Below are positions 44,517 through 49,198 of a stretch of 49,198 nt of DNA, piece after piece. Source of the DNA: Blastocatellia bacterium (lineage in GTDB: Bacteria > Acidobacteriota > Blastocatellia > HR10); assembly GCA_035573895.1 (NCBI GenBank), contig DATLZR010000126.1:1-49198 (forward strand). Direction: 5' to 3'. A program made the position numbers and the translations under genes. Under the pieces are notes generated by a model, which saw only the letters and a list, made by a program, of their open reading frames with translations, was not told the origin of the DNA and searched no databases. Positions within the stretch are counted from its first letter, which is position 1, and each line of letters starts with the position of its first letter.

Positions 44517-45428
44517 ATGTCACCGAGGATGCCATCGAGACGATTCTCCCGATCTCACCAACTGAGCTGTCTCCTCGCTTTCGGGCTCGTGGCAACGAGC
44601 GGCATCGTCCCGGGGGGAGTACCGCAACAGCCTCTCCTGGTGCGGGTCAATGTCAGCGCCTTCGATGCGACCGGGAAGCCACTCACTGATCTTCGACTCG
44701 AAGAGTTCACCGTCCGCGAAGCCGGACGCGAACAACCGATTCGTCGCTTCCTTCCCCCGCAGGCTCCGCTCAAGATCGTCCTGCTCATAGATACGAGCGC
44801 CAGCATGATTGAATGGCTCAGACCGGTGACCGAACAGCTTGTGGATTTCATCCTCAGCCTGGGGCCTTACGATGAGGTCTCCGTCATTTCCTTCAGCAGC
44901 AACGTCACGCTCGAGACCGACTTCACGTTCAACCCGGAGCGCTTGCAAACGGTCCTGAAGAAGCTGGAGCCAGCGCACGATCCCCGCGATGTGACCAAGC
45001 TCTACGATGCCGTGGCCATCGCCCTCGAGCGCTTGACCGAGCAGGGCCGGGCGCGTACGGCCTTGCTCCTTGTCACCGACGGCGAGGACGCCGGGAGTCG
45101 AGAGGCGAAACGGGATGAAACGCTCGATCTGGCCAGTCGAAGTTTCGTGACGATCTATCCCATCTACGCCACGCGGCGTCGGGGTGGAAAAAACGACTAT
45201 CTGGAACGGTTGGCCCAAGCGACCGGGGGCGAGTGGTATCGCACCGATGCGACGCTTCCCCGTGAGCTGGGCGCGCTCGCCCGCCATCTCCGCTATCATT
45301 ACGTGCTCGGTTACGCCCCGACCGTCAGCGAGAGTCCGGCGGGAAAGATTCCCATCGAGGTGCGCGCGTCCCGATCGGACGCGCGCTTGACGGCCACAAC
45401 GGGTTACCGCCTTTTCATCAAGAAATAG
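44517..45428 (+). CDS. Secreted VWA domain protein, acidobacterial VWFA-related type
   Basis: 303 residues with an N-terminal signal (about 16-35, LSCLLAFGLVATSGIVPGG). A beta-rich lead-in has VRVNVSAFDATGKPLTDL and EEFTVREAGREQPIRRF, then a von Willebrand A domain with the metal-ion site DTSAS (IVLLIDTSASM, near 93-97), and VTDGEDAGS later in the fold. The pattern is that of the VWFA-related acidobacterial domain family (TIGR03436), greatly expanded in Acidobacteria. Such proteins are thought to bind ligands or proteins outside the cell. It starts 22 bases after the HtrA-like gene and is probably the last gene of that operon. Confidence 0.9.
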   Translation: MSPRMPSRRFSRSHQLSCLLAFGLVATSGIVPGGVPQQPLLVRVNVSAFDATGKPLTDLRLEEFTVREAGREQPIRRFLPPQAPLKIVLLIDTSASMIEWLRPVTEQLVDFILSLGPYDEVSVISFSSNVTLETDFTFNPERLQTVLKKLEPAHDPRDVTKLYDAVAIALERLTEQGRARTALLLVTDGEDAGSREAKRDETLDLASRSFVTIYPIYATRRRGGKNDYLERLAQATGGEWYRTDATLPRELGALARHLRYHYVLGYAPTVSESPAGKIPIEVRASRSDARLTATTGYRLFIKK

Positions 45429-45483
45429 CGCATGCGCCGTCTTCTGACATAGAATCTCTTCCGGAGGAGGTGTTCGTGGGGGA

Positions 45484-45546
45484 GGGAGCGTGCGCCACAG
45501 GCCGCGCGGACTTTCCGGTCTGCCAAACCACAGGCTGCAGAAGTTG
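45484..45546. repeat. Dispersed GC-rich hairpin repeat, copy 8
   Basis: GGGAGCGTGCGCCACAGGC, GCGCGGACTTTCCGGTCTGC and CCACAGGCTGCAG lie between the VWA gene and thyA. GCGCGGACTTTCC is the exact complement of GGAAAGTCCGCGC, the right arm of copy 1. Confidence 0.6.
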
Positions 45547-45575
45547 CCCCACATCTCCGGTGAGGTCATGGGACG

Positions 45576-46931
45576 ATGCGGCAATATCTCGATCTCCTCA
45601 ATGAGATTTTAACGCGTGGCGTCAAACGGGCTGACCGAACGGGAGTCGGCACGCTGAGCCTCTTCGGCTATCAGATGCGGTTCGATCTGAACCAGGGCTT
45701 CCCCTTGCTGACGACGAAGAAACTCCACCTCCCTTCGATCATCAACGAGCTGCTGTGGTTTCTTCACGGCGAAACGAACAATCGCTGGCTGGAGAGTCGC
45801 GGCGTAACCATCTGGCGAGAGTGGGCGCGGGAGGATGGAGCTTTGGGGCCGATCTATGGCAAGCAGTGGCGGCGCTGGGAACAGATCGAGTTCGTCGTCC
45901 CCACGGTCTTCGAGTCGCCGCCGATCACTCTCCGGGATGGGCTCGTGGCCGGCGTCGGCTACGGTTTGCAGCGGCGCGACGAATCCGAGTGGACGCGGCA
46001 TCTCTACGAGGTCTGGAGCCAGATGCTCCATCGCTGCTACGATCCCTCCTGGCCCGACTATCCCGAGTACGGTGGACGCGGCATATTCGTGGATGAGCGG
46101 TGGCACGACTTCAACAATTTTCTCGCCGACGCGCCGCAGCTCCCCAATGGGCTGCTTAAGCGGGAGTTTCCTGACGAGTACGAACTGGATGTCGAATACT
46201 ACGCAACCAACAAGTACGGTCCCAAGACCTGCCTCTGGCTGAGCAAACAGGAGCGAGTCCTTAATGCCGGTCCGGCGATCCTGGCCGAGAGCCCCTGGGG
46301 GGAGCGCATCGTGACCTTGAACGTGGCCGGATTGTGCCGGGACTACGGCCTTGATCAACAGGCGGTGGAGGGCTGCCTTCGGGGAGAGAGCGAGACTCAT
46401 CAGGGGTGGAGATTCACATCGGTGGAAACGGCGTCGGGACTGCGACCTCGCCTGCGCATCCGCGATCAGATCAAAGAAGCCGTCGCTCTCATCAAGCACG
46501 CGCCCACGTCGCGCCGGATCATCGTCAGCGCCTGGAACGTCTCGGAACTCGAACGCATGAGCCTGCCTCCTTGCCATCTTCTCTTTCAGTTTTATGTCTC
46601 CGAGGGACGCCTGTCGTGCCAGGTCTACCAGCGCAGTGCCGATGTGTTTCTCGGTGTTCCCTTCAACATCGCCTCCTATGCGCTGCTTACGATGATGATG
46701 GCTCAGGTATGCCACCTGCAGCCGGGGGAGCTGATTCTCACCCTTGGCGATGCCCACCTCTATCTGAACCATCTCGAACAGGCACGATTGCAGCTCAGTC
46801 GGCAACCCCGACCGCTGCCCCGGATGTTGCTCAATCCCGAGGTGCGATCGCTCGACGACTTTCGCTACGAGGATTTCACCCCGATCGGCTACGACCCCCA
46901 TCCTCCGATCAAAGCTCCCGTGGCGGTATGA
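45576..46931 (+). CDS. thyA: Thymidylate synthase interrupted in frame by a phage-type DNA-binding insert
   Basis: 451 residues against the usual 260 or so. ThyA methylates dUMP to dTMP using methylene-tetrahydrofolate. Residues 1-101 and about 297-451 match ThyA: DRTGVGTLSLFGYQMRFDL, LGPIYGKQWRRW, then SRRIIVSAWN (313-314 phosphate arginines), the nucleophile C333 in LPPCHLLFQF, D356, N364, H394 and Y396, and the C-terminal IKAPVAV. Between W101 and DQIKEA about 195 extra residues are read without a stop. They resemble phage homing-endonuclease accessory domains (described separately). All catalytic residues are present, so the enzyme may be active with the insert on its surface. folA overlaps the end by four bases, which completes the thymidylate-folate cycle. 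A GGTGAGG lies upstream of the ATG. Confidence 0.93.
   Translation: MRQYLDLLNEILTRGVKRADRTGVGTLSLFGYQMRFDLNQGFPLLTTKKLHLPSIINELLWFLHGETNNRWLESRGVTIWREWAREDGALGPIYGKQWRRWEQIEFVVPTVFESPPITLRDGLVAGVGYGLQRRDESEWTRHLYEVWSQMLHRCYDPSWPDYPEYGGRGIFVDERWHDFNNFLADAPQLPNGLLKREFPDEYELDVEYYATNKYGPKTCLWLSKQERVLNAGPAILAESPWGERIVTLNVAGLCRDYGLDQQAVEGCLRGESETHQGWRFTSVETASGLRPRLRIRDQIKEAVALIKHAPTSRRIIVSAWNVSELERMSLPPCHLLFQFYVSEGRLSCQVYQRSADVFLGVPFNIASYALLTMMMAQVCHLQPGELILTLGDAHLYLNHLEQARLQLSRQPRPLPRMLLNPEVRSLDDFRYEDFTPIGYDPHPPIKAPVAV
45882..46466 (+). mobile_element. In-frame homing-endonuclease-like insert inside thyA
   Basis: 585 bases, 195 codons, starting and ending at a CAGATC direct repeat (45882-45887 and 46467-46472, encoding Gln-Ile both times). 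Residues about 123-230 of the fusion follow the pattern of phage AP2/HNH-associated proteins: GVGYG, YEVWSQMLHRCYDP, PEYGGRGIFVDERWHDFNNF, LDVEYYATNKYGPKTCLW. Residues about 239-280 (WGERIVTLNVAGLCRDYGLD and CLRGESETHQGW) look like a NUMOD-type helix-turn-helix. Neither a full HNH nor GIY-YIG catalytic set is visible, so nuclease activity is doubtful. There is no N-terminal Cys/Ser or C-terminal His-Asn-Cys/Ser/Thr, so it is not a normal intein, and no group II GUGYG start is seen. The precise borders are uncertain by several residues because the loop replaced is variable in ThyA. Confidence 0.72.
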
Positions 46932-47452
46932 CGATCTCGATCATCGTCGCCATGTCGTTAAATCGCGTCATCGGACGCGACAATCGCCTGCCGTGGAAGT
47001 TGCCGGCGGATCTCCGGCGATTCAAACGCCTGACGATGGGACATTGCCTGATTATGGGACGCAAGACCTATGAATCCATCGGGCGGCCTCTTCCCGGGCG
47101 AACGATCATCGTCCTCACGCGCCAATCCGATTACGCGCCGCCGGGCGTTGTCGTCGCCCACACATTGGATGAGGCGCTGGCGCTGGCTTTCGGGGACGAA
47201 GTCTTCATCGCCGGAGGCGCCGAGATCTACCGGCAAACGCTACCGCTTGCCGACCGTCTTTATCTCACCCTGATCGAGCAGGAGGTCACCGGCGACGCCT
47301 TCTTCCCTCCCCTGAACGAGGCTGACTGGCAGCTCATCAGCCAGGAGCATTACGATGCCGACGAGGAGAATCCTTACCCTCATCGCTTCCTCGTCTACGA
47401 ACGGAAACGCGAGGAGCCCGCGAAACTCGTTCGTTCCACCGGGACCGGCTGA
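46928..47452 (+). CDS. folA: Dihydrofolate reductase
   Basis: 174 residues. It reduces dihydrofolate, the by-product of ThyA, back to tetrahydrofolate with NADPH. The N-terminal ISIIVAMSLNRVIGRDNRLPWKLPADLRRF, which must be read in two parts, has the substrate and cofactor loop; MGRKTYESIGRPLPGRT and VFIAGGAEIYRQTLPLADRLYLT are the usual nucleotide-binding and C-terminal motifs. The ATG overlaps the thyA stop by four bases (ATGA). The frame is open far upstream within thyA, but the start is fixed by the conserved N-terminus. The C-terminus has a basic tail of about 15 residues beyond the core. Confidence 0.96.
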   Translation: MTISIIVAMSLNRVIGRDNRLPWKLPADLRRFKRLTMGHCLIMGRKTYESIGRPLPGRTIIVLTRQSDYAPPGVVVAHTLDEALALAFGDEVFIAGGAEIYRQTLPLADRLYLTLIEQEVTGDAFFPPLNEADWQLISQEHYDADEENPYPHRFLVYERKREEPAKLVRSTGTG

Positions 47453-47465
47453 TCCTCCTGAATTC

Positions 47466-48260
47466 TCAACGCCGTTTGGGGATGAGTTTAATCTCGAAGA
47501 GCTTGGGCCAGAGCTTGCCGGTGACAAACAGGCGATCTCCGGCAGCGTCGTAGGCAATGCCGTTGAGGACGTCCACCGGCGGACGGCGATCCTCCTCCGT
47601 CAACAAGCCCGCCAGATGGATCCACGCCAGAACCCGTCCCGTCTTGGGGGAGATTCGAGCGACTCGCTCGGTCAACCAGACGTTGGCGTAGATCTCGCCC
47701 TTGACGAATTCCAGTTCGTTGAGAGAGGAGACGGGAACGCCTCGATCACGGACGACCAGGCGCTTGACTTCCTTAAACGTCTCCGGATCGAGGAAGCGCA
47801 ATGTCGCCGTCCCATCGCTCATAATCAGATGCTGACCATCATGAGTGAGCCCCCAGCCCTCGGTCCGGTAGGTGAACTGGCGCAGCGGCTGGAAGCTTTC
47901 CTTGTCATAGACCCAGCCGACTTGCTCGCGCCAGGTCAATTGAATGAGCGTGTCTTTCCACAGCGTGAGACCTTCGCCGAAATAGTTCTCAGGAAGCCGA
48001 TAGAGCTTGAGGACTTTTCCCGTCTCCAGTTCCACCTGACGCAGACTCGATTGCCCGTAAAGACCGGTGCTTTCGTAGAGCACGCCGTTGTCATAGACAA
48101 GCCCCTGGGTGAAGGCCGTGCGATCATGAGGATAGACGTTGACGATCTGATAGGTGTAAATCAGCGTCGGCGAGAGCGTCAGAGTCTGCGTCCGCGGCGC
48201 AAAACCCGCTATCCCTTCAGCTCCGAGCAGAATCAGAACGACACCGAGGCAGCGAGCCAT
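47466..48260 (-). CDS. Secreted glutaminyl-peptide cyclotransferase
   Basis: 264 residues from the ATG at 48260, with GAGGAAGAG just upstream; the frame continues 12 codons further. A signal peptide spans about 2-19 (ARCLGVVLILLGAEGIAG). The rest is the five-bladed beta-propeller of the plant/bacterial-type glutamine cyclotransferase (PF05096): HDRTAFTQGLVYDNGVLYESTGLYGQS must be read in parts, and EGWGLTHDGQHLIMSDGTATL and LNELEFVKGEIYANVW are the key conserved blocks. It converts N-terminal glutamine of peptides to pyroglutamate, protecting secreted proteins. It is 14 bases from folA tail to tail, and directly below the NiCoT-like gene. Confidence 0.92.
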   Translation of the reverse strand: MARCLGVVLILLGAEGIAGFAPRTQTLTLSPTLIYTYQIVNVYPHDRTAFTQGLVYDNGVLYESTGLYGQSSLRQVELETGKVLKLYRLPENYFGEGLTLWKDTLIQLTWREQVGWVYDKESFQPLRQFTYRTEGWGLTHDGQHLIMSDGTATLRFLDPETFKEVKRLVVRDRGVPVSSLNELEFVKGEIYANVWLTERVARISPKTGRVLAWIHLAGLLTEEDRRPPVDVLNGIAYDAAGDRLFVTGKLWPKLFEIKLIPKRR

Positions 48261-48273
48261 GATCGTCTCTTCC

Positions 48274-48993
48274 TCACCTGAGGGGGAAAAGTCCAAGCCG
48301 CGAACCCATTTCGGCGATGATGATGAGGCCGAGGCCGATGCTCGTGCCGCTCGCCAGCGTGCGAATCACCAGGTTGGCGCGTTCGAACCGTCGGGCCGTG
48401 TAAGCAAACGGCGAGCCGATGAGCGTACTCATCGCCATCATCCCGACAATCGAACCGAGACCGAACAGGGCGAGATAAAAAAGGCCATGAAGGACCGACG
48501 GCATCGCCGACAGAACCAGCACGGTCAGAGCGGCGCTGCCAGCCAGCCCGTGAACCATGCCCACAAAAAGTGGCCTATAAACCCCGAAATCGGGATGGGC
48601 GTGCGCGTGATCGGGGCGGTGCTTGTGCGAGTGAAGGTGGGTATGCCAGTACCCGTCGTGCTCATGGCGATGGAGGTGAACCTTCTCCCGCATGAGGGAA
48701 ACGGCCACGGCCAGACCTAATACGACGAGCATGAAGCCAACGATAAGCTCCAGGCTGTGGGCGAGCGCCGGTGGCACCGTCACCTTGAAACCGAGTACGA
48801 CCAAACCGACCACTGCCAGGGTGATCGTGTGACCGATGCCCCAGAAGATTCCCGCCAGTGAGGACCGCCAGAGGCTCTTGTGCTCGGCGACGATCGTCGA
48901 GACCGCCACAAGGTGATCGGGATCCAGCGCATGTTTGATCCCGAAAAGGAACCCCGCCGCCAGGCTAAGCGTCAGAGGGGCTGCGTCCGTCAC
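48274..48993 (-). CDS. Nickel/cobalt transporter-type membrane protein
   Basis: 239 residues, six hydrophobic helices. The NiCoT/UreH/HupE-type signature HALDPDH is at about 21-27 (FGIKHALDPDHLVAVSTI), followed by FWGIGHTITLAV, the second metal-site motif. A histidine-rich loop (about 106-133, HLHRHEHDGYWHTHLHSHKH) lies between helices 3 and 4. The C-terminal half has VGMVHGLAGSAALTVLVL and LFGLGSIVGMMAMSTL. Members move Ni2+ or Co2+; the exact metal cannot be read from sequence. The GTG start overlaps the grpE stop (GTGA), so it is coupled to grpE, an unusual pairing. Confidence 0.85.
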   Translation of the reverse strand: MTDAAPLTLSLAAGFLFGIKHALDPDHLVAVSTIVAEHKSLWRSSLAGIFWGIGHTITLAVVGLVVLGFKVTVPPALAHSLELIVGFMLVVLGLAVAVSLMREKVHLHRHEHDGYWHTHLHSHKHRPDHAHAHPDFGVYRPLFVGMVHGLAGSAALTVLVLSAMPSVLHGLFYLALFGLGSIVGMMAMSTLIGSPFAYTARRFERANLVIRTLASGTSIGLGLIIIAEMGSRLGLFPLR

Positions 48994-49198
48994 GGGTCCG
49001 TCTCCTCGGGCTTCGACTGAGCGGCCCGCGTCGCCACTTTGACGCGAGCCGGCCGCAACAATCGGTCTCCGATCATGTAGCCGGGCTGGTACTCGTCAAT
49101 GACGGTGTTCTCCTCGTGATCGTCCCGCTCTTCGGTGGAGATCGCCTCATGGCGCGTCGGATCGAACGGCTTGCCGATAGTTTCGATCCGTCGGACGC
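48990..49198 (-). CDS. grpE: GrpE nucleotide exchange factor (C-terminal part)
   Basis: Only the last 69 codons are in the window. The beta-domain is clear: IETIGKPFDPTRHEAIST, then VIDEYQPGYMIGDRLLRPARV, which is the standard C-terminal block of GrpE, followed by a short polar tail. GrpE drives ADP release from DnaK in the heat-shock chaperone cycle. The N-terminal helix and start codon lie beyond the right edge. Its TGA overlaps the GTG of the nickel/cobalt transporter-like gene. dnaK or dnaJ are not visible here. Confidence 0.93.
   Translation of the reverse strand, partial: VRRIETIGKPFDPTRHEAISTEERDDHEENTVIDEYQPGYMIGDRLLRPARVKVATRAAQSKPEETDP

Noticed and set aside
45882-46466. The thyA insert as a classical intein
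   Set aside because: There is no Cys, Ser or Ala at a sensible N-terminal junction and no His-Asn followed by Cys, Ser or Thr at the C-terminal side; the HINT-domain blocks are also missing.
45882-46466. The thyA insert as a group I or group II intron
   Set aside because: The whole insert is open and in frame with both exons and reads as protein domains throughout; no GUGYG start or other intron end was seen. RNA evidence would be needed to exclude it fully.
1-49198. tRNA and rRNA genes
   Set aside because: I looked for cloverleaf-like patterns and rRNA blocks in the gaps and found none, but a covariance-model scan was not possible here.

Overview
The window reads as a GC-rich (by eye about 60%) chromosomal segment of an acidobacterium. 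The main clue is the secreted VWA protein at 44.5 kb, which has the layout of the 'VWFA-related acidobacterial domain' family. The DUF4139 and DUF6941 proteins and several large secreted beta-rich and peptidase proteins fit with this. The phylum is an inference from gene content; no rRNA is present. Coding density is high. I saw no tRNA, rRNA, CRISPR array or intact transposase.

Layout. 0-6 kb: the 3' part of a large secreted protein (beta-helix, cohesin-like, dockerin), a DUF1460 hydrolase and aspartokinase. 6-10.5 kb: a Dph6-like ATP pyrophosphatase, rpsT with a near-consensus promoter, then a minus-strand row of glycosyltransferase, pdxJ and selD. selD is longer than its open frame suggests, because codon 18 is an in-frame UGA read as selenocysteine, followed by a SECIS-like hairpin. 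10.6-22.3 kb: DUF4139 protein, ilvD, secreted M1 and S8 peptidases, cytochrome c, small unknown proteins and manC. 22.4-28.5 kb: a sodium:solute symporter, and a tightly packed minus-strand operon of M16 peptidase, YycJ-like hydrolase, purB, purS and purQ. 28.5-35 kb: the accessory part, with one intact ABC-2 permease followed upstream by decayed genes (a second permease, a TlpA-like thioredoxin and a small HTH gene), then a di-haem oxidoreductase and an AT-rich inverted repeat. 35-40 kb: a Tat-exported metallo-beta-lactamase-fold protein, an aminotransferase and a Lon-like protease. 40.3-45.4 kb: a plus-strand run of secreted small protein, DUF6941, ECF sigma factor, zinc-finger anti-sigma factor, an HtrA-like protein with two PDZ domains but no recognisable catalytic triad, and the VWA protein. 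45.5-49.2 kb: thyA overlapping folA, glutaminyl-peptide cyclotransferase, a nickel/cobalt transporter-type protein and the 3' end of grpE.

The most unusual object is thyA. The thymidylate synthase frame is interrupted, in frame, by about 195 codons that resemble the DNA-binding modules of phage homing endonucleases. The insert is bracketed by a CAGATC direct repeat, all recognisable catalytic residues are kept, and no intein splice residues are visible. A second genome-scale feature is a family of degenerate GC-rich hairpin repeats with a GGAAAGTCCGCGC-like arm in many of the intergenic gaps, one copy of which carries a good intrinsic terminator. Two genes (3793 and 22457) lack a ribosome binding site and have a promoter -10 box within about 10 bases of the ATG, which suggests leaderless transcripts.
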